Shown piece by piece: positions 1 to 5,974 of a stretch of DNA of 5,974 nucleotides (the first letter of the stretch is position 1; each line of letters opens with the position of its first letter). The translations under genes were made by a program, and so were the position numbers. Location of the stretch: the NCBI GenBank assembly GCA_003562605.1, contig PWUG01000080.1, positions 1 through 5,974 on the forward strand. The letters run 5' to 3'. This DNA is from Syntrophomonadaceae bacterium. Its GTDB lineage: Bacteria > Bacillota_D > Dethiobacteria > DTU022. Below the pieces are notes generated by a model. It did no database searches, had not been told where the DNA came from, and saw only the letters and a program-made list of their open reading frames with translations.

Positions 1-1648
1 GACTCAATGTGGATTTCCCCGCGTTGGGCATGGCAGAACTAACCGTCAATGAGCGGATAACTCTATCTGGATTGCTCAGTTGTATGCTGGTATATAACAA
101 GCGGAATGCCTCAAAGAAAGGAGTGCTTGCTAATTCTTGAGAACTCCTCAAAGGTAATATTTTTGCCTCATCCGGCGCCATCCCATTTACCCGACCTAAC
201 ATTGAAGCCATAGAGTGTCCTGCCTCAAAAAATGGGTCGAAGGGAATAGTAGCGAGAAGTGGTAAGCGGGTAGCCCCTTTAAGCTCTTCGGCAGTATAGA
301 TTTTACCCCTAAGCCGGTCAACAATGATGGCTGCCCCTGACCCCAGCAATAGACCCAGCAATGTCCCAAGTAGCAAATTGTTCTTAGCACTGGCCGAAGA
401 CGCACTGGGCTGCCCAGGAGGGGTTAAGATTTCCCATGGAGCACGCTGTTGGGCAGCATCAATTCTTAGGGTTTCTCGTTTTGTCAAGAACTGATTTAGG
501 TTTTCAGTGGCGATACTTAACTCACGCTGCAGGCCAGCATATTGTCGAGCGACTGTAGAGATTTGTTTAATCTCTTGGTTCAGCCCTTCAATAGTTTCAG
601 TTAAGGCTTGGTCCCGGATATTCAGCTCTTGAATCTCTGCAGCTACTTGGCGTTGAACGCGTAAACTCTCTTGGGCCAGTAAAGGTTGAAGATTCTCACG
701 TTGCTCCTGCAAAATTTCGATTTCAGGGCTATCATCTAGGTAAAGAGTTAACTCTTGTGCTAAACGGCTATCTACTTCAAGTAATTGATTCAGCAGACTT
801 TGATAACGTGGGTTAGCTAGGATAGCGGAAGAAGAGGCAATTTCCTTATCACCCGAAAGTTCTTCTTGAAGCATTTGATATAAATCCTGAGTCAACTTGA
901 GTTGTACTCGCAGGTTAAGTTGTTCGTCATTAAATTTTGCGATCTGATTGGCAATCTGCTCCCCTTGAATGATAGGATCAATCAGGTTATTTTCTTGACG
1001 CAATTGTTCTAACCCACTCTCTAAGTTCTCCACTTGGCCACGCAGGAAAGGAAGCTGATCATCAACAAAATCCATACCTCGAAAAACACCACTTTGGCGA
1101 TTCTCTAAGCTGTATTCGATAAAGTTATCTGCCAAGATATCAAGAACATTTGAAACTTTCTGAGGGTCAGGGCTTTGAAAGGTTACCCATAAAGTCCTCG
1201 CACTTCCGCCCCTATTCCCACCCCTAGTTGCCCCAGGCTCAATAGACACATTACCCACCAACTCACCGTAGGTTATCTCAGGGTGCAACAGCTTAACTTC
1301 CTCTAAAACCGTTTCCATGACCCGTGGGCTAGTTAAAATTCTCAATTGAGTATCATCAATTGTAGCTCTCAAGTCGTCCGACTGCCGCCCAACAGATTCA
1401 GGTAGGGTTGACAAAATCTGCGCTTCAAGGGTCTCAGGAGGAGTCAGCAGTTCAAACCTTGAACTATATATTGGAGTCTCGGTCACTGCTTTTAAGACCG
1501 CAGCTGTCGCTGTTAATGTGGTTACCCCAACAATCAAAAAAATATTACGCTTTAAAGCAGAAAATACTCTTCCTAGCTGTAGTCCCCCTTCTTGGTCAGA
1601 TTCTTGGGTAAGACTATTTGATGTTTGCCCGTTGAGGTTAGATATCAT
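1..1648 (-). CDS. wzc: Wzc-like polysaccharide co-polymerase / BY-kinase, C-terminus cut by window edge
   Basis: Inner-membrane polysaccharide co-polymerase of the Wzz/Wzc (GumC) family fused to a bacterial tyrosine kinase; such proteins set chain length and work with Wza in Wzx/Wzy-dependent export. The frame is open for 549 codons from ATG 1646-1648 to the left edge. Visible parts: a short cytoplasmic tail; TM1 near residues 35-53; a Wzz beta domain to about 165; a long Gln/Glu/Leu-rich coiled coil about 190-370; a GNVR-like end (RQYAGLQREL, 368-377); the Pro-rich motif PPGQPS (410-415) before TM2 (423-443); then the cytoplasmic kinase entry with LLYTSIQL and Walker A AMPNAGKST (539-547, Lys545). 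Walker A', Walker B and the Tyr cluster lie outside the window. A weak SD (GGA) sits 8 bases before the ATG. The gene follows wza after 79 bases with no terminator between, so they are probably co-transcribed. The family is confident; kinase activity cannot be judged from this part. Confidence 0.92.
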   Translation of the reverse strand, partial: MISNLNGQTSNSLTQESDQEGGLQLGRVFSALKRNIFLIVGVTTLTATAAVLKAVTETPIYSSRFELLTPPETLEAQILSTLPESVGRQSDDLRATIDDTQLRILTSPRVMETVLEEVKLLHPEITYGELVGNVSIEPGATRGGNRGGSARTLWVTFQSPDPQKVSNVLDILADNFIEYSLENRQSGVFRGMDFVDDQLPFLRGQVENLESGLEQLRQENNLIDPIIQGEQIANQIAKFNDEQLNLRVQLKLTQDLYQMLQEELSGDKEIASSSAILANPRYQSLLNQLLEVDSRLAQELTLYLDDSPEIEILQEQRENLQPLLAQESLRVQRQVAAEIQELNIRDQALTETIEGLNQEIKQISTVARQYAGLQRELSIATENLNQFLTKRETLRIDAAQQRAPWEILTPPGQPSASSASAKNNLLLGTLLGLLLGSGAAIIVDRLRGKIYTAEELKGATRLPLLATIPFDPFFEAGHSMASMLGRVNGMAPDEAKILPLRSSQELASTPFFEAFRLLYTSIQLSNPDRVIRSLTVSSAMPNAGKSTLS

Positions 1649-1727
1649 AATTATTTTCCATAGATAGATGGCGCCGTAGATCGTATTGACTTAGAAAGCT
1701 AACCTGAAAATACACAGTAGTCAGAAC

Positions 1728-3224
1728 TTAAAATAGATTCAATATACTCGCTGGAATTGTGAATAGCGACAAGGCTCGCCCTAAAGGAGTAATTAGGGTA
1801 TCTAAAGTATCAGCAAAACTTGCGGACACTGATCGTCCGACGACTATGATGTCATTATTACGAAGCGAAGGGTTAGTTTCAGGATTCAATCCTTCCGCAA
1901 AGTCAATAGAAAATGTAGTGCGAGTGGCCGTACCATTGGGATTAAGGCGAATCAGATCAACAGTACTTGCGTTAGCGCGATTGTTAAATCCCCCAGCCGC
2001 TAGAACACCCTGACTTAGAGGGATATTAGGCGGTACCTCAATCACACCGGGTCTACCAACTTCACCAACAATATTGACGCGGATAGAGTTTGGTGAGAAG
2101 CTAGCGGCAGAGATTTCAGCAATTTCTTCTGGTGGAATATTGGTTGCAAGAGGCACATAAATGGTGTCTCCCTCCTGTAAAACGATATCCTCAGTTAATT
2201 CTCCTGCTCTCAAGAGTTGCCAAAGATTGATGCGAATAACTTGCTTGCCTCCTCCTCGGGTTCTTCGGTGAACTTCAATGTCACGAATATTCGCTTCTGG
2301 CTTAATCCCACCGGCCACCTGGATCGCCCTTGTGACAGTTGGAGGGGTCGGAGAGCCATCGCTCCCCCCAGGCACTCCTGCTTGTCCAGTCCTGGCGCTA
2401 CCGGTGACGGTGTAAGGCCCTGGGCGAAATACCTCTCCGACGACAGCTACGTTTAGGGGCCTACTATCATCCGATGCGAAGCTAGCTGCAGCTAACTGTA
2501 ATGCTTCTGTGGGATCGAATCGCTCCCTAGTCGGCACAACAATCGTATCCCCATCCCGCAGTGGCTGGTTATAGCGAAGATCACCCGTCTGCAAAAATTG
2601 CCATAAATCCACTTGGATAGTTTGCTGCCCGCCCCCGGCATTAGTACGCTGAATTCGCACCTGTCGCAGGTCAGCAGACTGCATAATACCACCTGCGGCT
2701 TCTAATGCATTGACCAGAGAGGGGAACTGCGTACCTTCTCGTCCTAGCATATAAGCTCCTGGTCGAGCCACTTCCCCGGCAATGCCTATTCTCAGGGGAC
2801 GTGGTTCTAATAGAGTAAGATCGATAATGGGTCGTCTAACTCTCTCCCCATAGGCTCTGGAAATTGTAGCTTCAGCTTGGTCAAGCGTTAGCCCTTCTAG
2901 GACAATCGGCCTGAGCATGGGAAGGTTAACAGTGCCATCCACCAAAACTTCGTAGTCGCCACTGTACTCAGGGAGGCGAAAGACATTGACTCGTAGTCGA
3001 TCGCCAGCTCCTAGGACATACTCTCTACTTGCGGGTTGCCCTGGCGGTCGCTCAGAGCCATGACCGGGTCGCTGCCCAAAAGGCAACTGATTATCCGTAG
3101 TCACTTGCTTAGAAAAATCAGCTGTTATCACTGAAGCAGAGGCTATATCTAAGCCTCCTATCAGCACCTGTCCGCCAACCAGTAGGGACACACAGGTCAA
3201 AAAAGGACTTCTGCTTGCAGTCAT
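1728..3224 (-). CDS. wza: Wza-like outer-membrane polysaccharide export protein with three SLBB domains
   Basis: Outer-membrane/periplasmic export channel of the Wza (OPX) family, the partner of the Wzc-like protein encoded just downstream. With the ATG at 3222-3224 it has 498 residues. In order: a signal peptide (about 1-31, hydrophobic LLVGGQVLIGG then ASAS); a low-complexity Gly/Pro linker (48-65); a Poly_export domain (about 67-142, starting YVLGAGDRLRVNVF); and three SLBB domains (about 145-232, 257-359, 382-465). Each SLBB domain opens with GEVxRPG and the first two end in GDTIxVP. The C-terminus (467-498) is a hydrophobic or amphipathic helix rich in Leu, Ile and Phe. No lipobox Cys follows the signal sequence, unlike E. 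coli Wza. The frame extends upstream to a TTG at 3330-3332, which would add 36 Cys-rich residues before the signal peptide. I prefer the ATG because it places the signal peptide at the N-terminus and has AGG four bases upstream. It is the first gene of the minus-strand unit. Confidence 0.93.
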   Translation of the reverse strand: MTASRSPFLTCVSLLVGGQVLIGGLDIASASVITADFSKQVTTDNQLPFGQRPGHGSERPPGQPASREYVLGAGDRLRVNVFRLPEYSGDYEVLVDGTVNLPMLRPIVLEGLTLDQAEATISRAYGERVRRPIIDLTLLEPRPLRIGIAGEVARPGAYMLGREGTQFPSLVNALEAAGGIMQSADLRQVRIQRTNAGGGQQTIQVDLWQFLQTGDLRYNQPLRDGDTIVVPTRERFDPTEALQLAAASFASDDSRPLNVAVVGEVFRPGPYTVTGSARTGQAGVPGGSDGSPTPPTVTRAIQVAGGIKPEANIRDIEVHRRTRGGGKQVIRINLWQLLRAGELTEDIVLQEGDTIYVPLATNIPPEEIAEISAASFSPNSIRVNIVGEVGRPGVIEVPPNIPLSQGVLAAGGFNNRANASTVDLIRLNPNGTATRTTFSIDFAEGLNPETNPSLRNNDIIVVGRSVSASFADTLDTLITPLGRALSLFTIPASILNLF

Positions 3225-3228
3225 AATA

Positions 3229-3231
3229 CCT
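3229..3231 (-). promoter_or_regulatory. Weak ribosome binding site supporting the wza ATG start
   Basis: On the minus strand TAGGTATT directly precedes ATG 3222-3224. The AGG core has a short spacer of 4 bases, so the site is weak, but it favours this start over the in-frame TTG at 3332. Confidence 0.4.
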
Positions 3232-3340
3232 AGGCGATCTACACGACAACAAACCACGGGACTCAGGGACAAACTATTGCACTTACTTGTGAAGGGAGAT
3301 GTACAGCAGACTCTAGTTAACCTACCTGACAACAGCTATT

Positions 3341-3359
3341 CCCAGGGTTAGGGATTCCC
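3341..3359. repeat. Overlapping small palindromes CCCAGGG and GGGATTCCC
   Basis: CCC-A-GGG (3341-3347), a TTA spacer, then GGG-ATT-CCC (3351-3359). The motif ATTCCCA also occurs twice, starting at 3338 and 3355. The site is about 120 bases upstream of the wza ATG, a plausible operator position. No function is recognised. Confidence 0.35.
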
Positions 3360-3388
3360 AAAAGCTTACTTACGTTACAAACTAGCGT

Positions 3389-3406
3389 ACTAATAGGCGA
3401 CTAATA
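3389..3406. repeat. Direct repeat ACTAATA x2 with 11-base period
   Basis: ACTAATA at 3389-3395 and again at 3400-3406, exactly 11 bases apart, so both copies face the same side of the helix. A looser copy (ACTAGCG) begins at 3381. Phased direct repeats of this kind are typical of OmpR/PhoB-class response-regulator boxes, but the bases do not clearly match a known consensus. Confidence 0.4.
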
Positions 3407-3454
3407 TAAAGCCATGATGAATTTTGTAGATCTGGTTAGTGTAATTACAGGGGG

Positions 3455-3465
3455 GTATGGCATAC
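3455..3465. repeat. Perfect palindrome GTATG-G-CATAC
   Basis: An 11-base perfect inverted repeat with a single-base centre. It lies 6 bases after the 8-base palindrome GTAATTAC (3441-3448), and its first G is the last of a run of six G (3450-3455). It sits mid-way in the divergent spacer, so it could be an operator. No known regulator consensus was recognised. Confidence 0.4.
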
Positions 3466-3495
3466 ATGTGCTGATAATGTCTACCAAGCAGGCTA

Positions 3496-3509
3496 ATTTT
3501 AAGTAAAAT
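3496..3509. repeat. AT-rich inverted repeat ATTTTA-AG-TAAAAT
   Basis: Six-base arms around a two-base centre. It is AT-rich and so carries less information than the GTATGGCATAC dyad; it could be a binding site or chance. It has no U-tract geometry of a terminator. Confidence 0.3.
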
Positions 3510-3575
3510 CTCTTAATTGAGGCTTTATCTGCATCACGTGGATAGGGCTTAACAAGCTTTGGAGCAAGGAATTCT

Positions 3576-3602
3576 ATGTCAGGCCTAACCCGGGACCTGT
3601 AG
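3576..3602 (+). CDS. Possible 8-codon leader ORF upstream of the kinase
   Basis: ATG 3576-3578 is followed by eight codons in all (MSGLTRDL) and TAG 3600-3602. It is preceded by AAGGA (3566-3570) with a 5-base spacer, and by GGAG (3561-3564). This is the best Shine-Dalgarno in the intergenic region. The stop lies 5 bases before the GTG at 3608 that opens the kinase frame, and the two frames differ. It could be a translated leader, the remnant of a disrupted gene start, or chance. There is no evidence of expression. Confidence 0.25.
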   Translation: MSGLTRDL

Positions 3603-3681
3603 CTGAAGTGCAACCTAGTTTTGTCAGTCGGTTCACCCTGGGAGAAAACGCTGACATTCCTCTACTACTGGCCTTAGATGA

Positions 3682-3709
3682 GGCTTATATCAATCGGCTT
3701 ATATCAATC
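3682..3709. repeat. 14-base perfect tandem duplication (GGCTTATATCAATC x2)
   Basis: Two identical head-to-tail copies occupy 3682-3695 and 3696-3709. Fourteen is not a multiple of three, so gain or loss of one copy would shift the reading frame. The repeat lies 82 bases before the preferred kinase ATG (3791). It is therefore either in the kinase promoter/leader or, if translation starts at GTG 3608, inside a non-conserved N-terminal extension. Confidence 0.8.
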
Positions 3710-3790
3710 AAGGTGTTGCCCACCCTGCGGGCATCCCACAGCGCACAGCTTCGATTCTTGCAGCATCTATGTGGCCTATCACTAAAAGTT

Positions 3791-5560
3791 ATGTACAATA
3801 CATTTGATTTTTGTCCCTACGGCTATCGTATAGAACGTGAGCTTGGTGCAAATCGCTCTGGTGGGCGAGTAACCTATTTAGCTTTAGATCTAGATTTGAA
3901 GCGACAGGTTGTGATTAAGCAGTTCCAGTTCGCTCAGTCAAATGCAAGTTGGTCTGGCTACGACAACCATCAGCGGGAAATTGAAGTTTTACGTGGTCTG
4001 AGTCATCCTGGCATACCACGGTATCTAAATTCTTTTCAAACTCAGGATGGGTTTTGCATGGTGCAAGAGTATAAAGATGCAGATCCTCTATCAGTCAGCC
4101 GTAGCTTCAGTCCTCAAGATCTGGGGCATATTGCTGTCTCAGTGCTTGAAATCTTAGTTTATCTACAAAACCGCATTCCCCCGATTATTCATCGGGATGT
4201 TAAACCCGACAACATCCTGGTAGATAACGACTTAAATGTTTACTTAGTCGATTTTGGTTTTGCCAGAATTGGTGATGGGGAAGTCGGTGTTAGTAGTGTT
4301 GTCAAAGGAACATTGGGGTTTATGCCCCCAGAACAATTATTTAATCGAGAACTAACTGAAGCCTCTGATCTTTATGGGTTAGGTATGACTTTGATTTGCC
4401 TGTTGACCGCCACCAAGGCTGATGACATTGGTCAATTGGTTGATATTAGCTACAAGGTGAAGTTTAAGCACCTGGTTCCAAAGGTCAGTCAGCACTGGGT
4501 CAAGTGGCTAGAAAAAATGGTGGAACCTCGCGATAAAGATCGGTTTTCCAATGCGAAGACAGCTTTGGCTGCTTTGCCAGCCACTGCCATTCATCCCCCC
4601 GAAGTACGCCTGAGCCAAGCTGAAATTCATCTCAAGGCTCACCAATTAGGGGAGATACTTACGGCTGATGTGATCGTGTCTAATCCTGTACCAGAAGCTA
4701 CGTTATCCGGGTTCTGGCGTATTGAACTTAATGCTAAAGATGGCAGTTTACAACTCTGCGATCATCCTTGGATAAAGGTTACACCTTTTGAGTTTTCAGC
4801 CAATAAACTAAAGTTTCATATTGAAGTCGATACTCGTGGGTTAATTGCAGGAGCCAGTTATCTGCGGACATTACAGCTACATACCAATGCATCTCCACAG
4901 GTCTACACAGTTCCACTTTTTGTAGAAACAGCCCCGTTACCGGTGCGCACTACTCAGCCAGTTTGGCTGCCGCTCCTGCTTCTATTGAGTTTTACGGTAT
5001 TTGTGAGTCACTTTTCGTTGAGCCTAACTTTCTCGTCCACACAAATCAATGCGGGTAGTCAAGTTGTCGGCTTTACCTATGCTCTTGGCAGCGCTCTAGG
5101 GTTACAAGCCGCCTCTTGGACATTAGCGACCTCAGGTTCAACCACAGGAGTTTGGGCAAGTGGAATTGCTGCGGTAGGAGTAGGTATCGGTACTTTTATA
5201 GGGGCCTGGATAATGCTGGGCCATGTTGATGGTTCCTGGACCTTGCTTTTAGCAGGATTGATCCCAGGTCTGGTTAGTGGTTGGGGCTTAGGGCTAGCCC
5301 TGGGAATAGCAATGGAGACGCTGACGGCTAAGGTTCAAACCATGAGTAGGCCATGGGCTACTGCCTATGTACTTTGCGTGGCCGCCTTGGGTTTTAATCT
5401 AAGCCTTGGCCTTACTATTGGTTTTCAACATCCCTGGCTTCTTGGTACGCTTGTGATCATCAGTCTGATGGTCTTGTCCATGGTACTTCATGCTCCTCTG
5501 AGCTACGCCAGACAGGTTGCCAACTTTCGTCGCACAGAAGGCCCTCGTATTCAACCTTAA
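3791..5560 (+). CDS. Membrane-anchored Hanks-type serine/threonine protein kinase
   Basis: Ser/Thr protein kinase, 589 residues from ATG 3791. The catalytic core is complete: Gly-rich loop LGANRSGG (18-25), VVIK Lys43, helix-C Glu63, HRDVKPDN (134-141, catalytic Asp136, an RD kinase), DFG (154-156), GTLGFMPPEQ (173-182) and SDLYGLG (192-198). After the kinase fold (to about 263) comes a beta-rich, probably Ig-like domain (about 268-378; SNPVPE, HPWIKV, VDTRGL, LHTNASP). About six membrane segments follow (near 391-412, 424-445, 455-476, 483-508, 522-545, 548-569), several with Gly-rich faces, and a short basic tail. No extracellular PASTA-type sensor is seen. The frame is open upstream to GTG 3608 (650 residues), but those 61 residues contain a tandem DNA repeat and no kinase motif. 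ATG 3791 puts YGYRIERELG at the N-terminus, as I recall for cyanobacterial relatives, though it lacks a clear SD. The substrate is unknown; control of the divergent polysaccharide genes is only inferred. Confidence 0.93.
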   Translation: MYNTFDFCPYGYRIERELGANRSGGRVTYLALDLDLKRQVVIKQFQFAQSNASWSGYDNHQREIEVLRGLSHPGIPRYLNSFQTQDGFCMVQEYKDADPLSVSRSFSPQDLGHIAVSVLEILVYLQNRIPPIIHRDVKPDNILVDNDLNVYLVDFGFARIGDGEVGVSSVVKGTLGFMPPEQLFNRELTEASDLYGLGMTLICLLTATKADDIGQLVDISYKVKFKHLVPKVSQHWVKWLEKMVEPRDKDRFSNAKTALAALPATAIHPPEVRLSQAEIHLKAHQLGEILTADVIVSNPVPEATLSGFWRIELNAKDGSLQLCDHPWIKVTPFEFSANKLKFHIEVDTRGLIAGASYLRTLQLHTNASPQVYTVPLFVETAPLPVRTTQPVWLPLLLLLSFTVFVSHFSLSLTFSSTQINAGSQVVGFTYALGSALGLQAASWTLATSGSTTGVWASGIAAVGVGIGTFIGAWIMLGHVDGSWTLLLAGLIPGLVSGWGLGLALGIAMETLTAKVQTMSRPWATAYVLCVAALGFNLSLGLTIGFQHPWLLGTLVIISLMVLSMVLHAPLSYARQVANFRRTEGPRIQP

Positions 5561-5708
5561 CTAACTAAACCTAAAATTCTTCCTCTGACGCTCACTCCAT
5601 ATAACCCAGTACGGCCCGATGTAAGGCTATCAACCGTGCTTCAGATATGTAGCTATATATAGTCCATACCCTATGCCAGTGAAAGGCGCTTTCAAGAGTT
5701 TTATCGTA
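5561..5708. other. Intergenic gap between kinase and DUF218 gene
   Basis: This gap of 148 bases has no recognisable hairpin terminator after the kinase stop. An AT-rich TATATATA-like stretch (about 5652-5663) could be part of a -10 region, but no well-spaced -35 was found. Whether the two genes share a transcript is undecided. Confidence 0.4.
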
Positions 5709-5974
5709 ATGAAACACACCCTGGCTGTTGGGCTACTTTTACTTATTCCTTTTCTCAGCCCTCTGCCGCTGCGAGGCCTGTCTAGGTTACTACCCAGGCC
5801 TGAAGTTAGCCGAAACCAGACCGTGGTTATCCTAGGTCGGGGACCAGATAGTCAAGCCGATTTCGCCCTGGCAGCGGCTAATCTATGGGCTGATCATCCA
5901 AGTCTGGATATCTTTGTCAGTGGCATGACCGACGCCCCCGAAATTATAAAGTTGCTGAAGGACATGGGCGTGCC
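5709..5974 (+). CDS. YdcF/SanA/ElyC-like (DUF218) membrane-anchored protein, C-terminus cut by window edge
   Basis: Only the first 88 residues are present. The N-terminus is MKH followed by a hydrophobic anchor or signal (about 5-22, AVGLLLLIPFLSPLPL) and a basic stretch (LRGLSRLLPR). The DUF218 fold then begins: a first strand and loop VVILGRGPDS (39-48), helix ALAAANLW (53-60), second strand IFVSGM (68-73), and a helix with DAPEIIKLLKDMGV (75-88). The VLGxGPD, LW...P...IFVSG and GV pattern is characteristic of the YdcF/SanA/ElyC family. Some of its members affect envelope integrity or undecaprenyl-phosphate-linked polysaccharide metabolism in enterobacteria; the biochemical role is uncertain. 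The frame is open further upstream, with an ATG at 5673 that would add 12 residues (MPVKGAFKSFIV). I chose 5709 because it puts Lys-His directly before the hydrophobic segment, but neither start has a strong SD (AGAG lies about 10 bases before 5709). Confidence 0.8.
   Translation, partial: MKHTLAVGLLLLIPFLSPLPLRGLSRLLPRPEVSRNQTVVILGRGPDSQADFALAAANLWADHPSLDIFVSGMTDAPEIIKLLKDMGV

Larger units (their letters stand above)
3225..3607. other. Divergent intergenic control region between wza and the Ser/Thr kinase
   Basis: These 383 bases separate the two divergent transcription units. If the kinase starts at ATG 3791 the region extends to 3790. I see no convincing coding sequence apart from an 8-codon ORF at 3576. 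It contains a CCC/GGG cluster (3341-3359), ACTAATA repeats 11 bases apart (3389-3406), the palindromes GTAATTAC (3441-3448) and GTATGGCATAC (3455-3465), and an AT-rich dyad (3496-3509). I could not find a convincing pair of -35 and -10 boxes with correct spacing in either direction. That it holds both promoters is inference from gene orientation. Confidence 0.6.

Noticed and set aside
1649..1727. Possible terminator or promoter between wza and wzc
   Set aside because: No stable hairpin with a T-tract and no well-spaced -35/-10 pair was seen; the 79-base gap is compatible with one operon.
1408..2692. Plus-strand and alternative-frame ORFs inside wzc and wza
   Set aside because: They lie fully within well-supported domain-bearing genes and show no motifs, so they are shadows.
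3225..3332. 36-residue N-terminal extension of Wza starting at a TTG
   Set aside because: It would place a Cys-rich hydrophilic stretch before a clear signal peptide, uses a rare start codon and has no supporting SD.
3401..3613. 70-codon minus-strand ORF in the divergent spacer
   Set aside because: It starts with TTG, has no SD, resembles no family I know, and overlaps several palindromes and repeats; most likely a chance ORF.
5290..5301. Perfect 12-base palindrome AGGGCTAGCCCT in the kinase gene
   Set aside because: It encodes a Gly/Leu/Ala-rich membrane helix where GGG, CTA and GCC codons easily produce such symmetry; no regulatory context.
1..5974. CRISPR array, tRNA, IS element or HIP1 octamers
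   Set aside because: No regularly spaced repeats, cloverleaf, transposase or complete GCGATCGC was found on reading through the window.

Overview
The window looks like a piece of a cyanobacterial chromosome. The evidence is protein resemblance from memory: the Ser/Thr kinase, the triple-SLBB export protein and the Wzz/BY-kinase fusion all look like cyanobacterial forms. GC content is moderate by eye, and I saw no complete HIP1 octamer (GCGATCGC), so the genus cannot be named. There are four protein genes, two of them cut by the window edges, and no RNA gene, IS element or CRISPR array.

Left half, minus strand (read right to left): a Wza-type outer-membrane polysaccharide export protein (start 3224, stop 1728) is followed after 79 bases by a Wzc-type polysaccharide co-polymerase/BY-kinase (start 1648). 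The latter runs off the left edge just after its Walker A motif. Together they form the export and chain-length module of a Wzx/Wzy-type exopolysaccharide or capsule system.

Middle: a non-coding stretch of about 380 to 570 bases (3225 to 3607 or 3790, depending on the kinase start) separates the export genes from the divergently transcribed genes. It holds several short palindromes and direct repeats, an 11-base-phased repeat pair, a 14-base tandem duplication, and an 8-codon ORF with the best Shine-Dalgarno of the region. It is the probable control region for both directions.

Right half, plus strand: a membrane-anchored Hanks-type Ser/Thr kinase (best start 3791, end 5560) has an intact catalytic core, a beta-rich linker domain and about six C-terminal membrane segments. 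After a gap of 148 bases comes the start of a YdcF/SanA/ElyC-like (DUF218) membrane-anchored protein, cut by the right edge.

All four products are predicted to act at the cell envelope. A Ser/Thr kinase divergent from a Tyr-kinase-controlled polysaccharide exporter suggests coordinated control of surface polysaccharide, but that link is inference from position only. No clearly new system is visible; the best leads are the control region and the kinase's membrane-coupled architecture.
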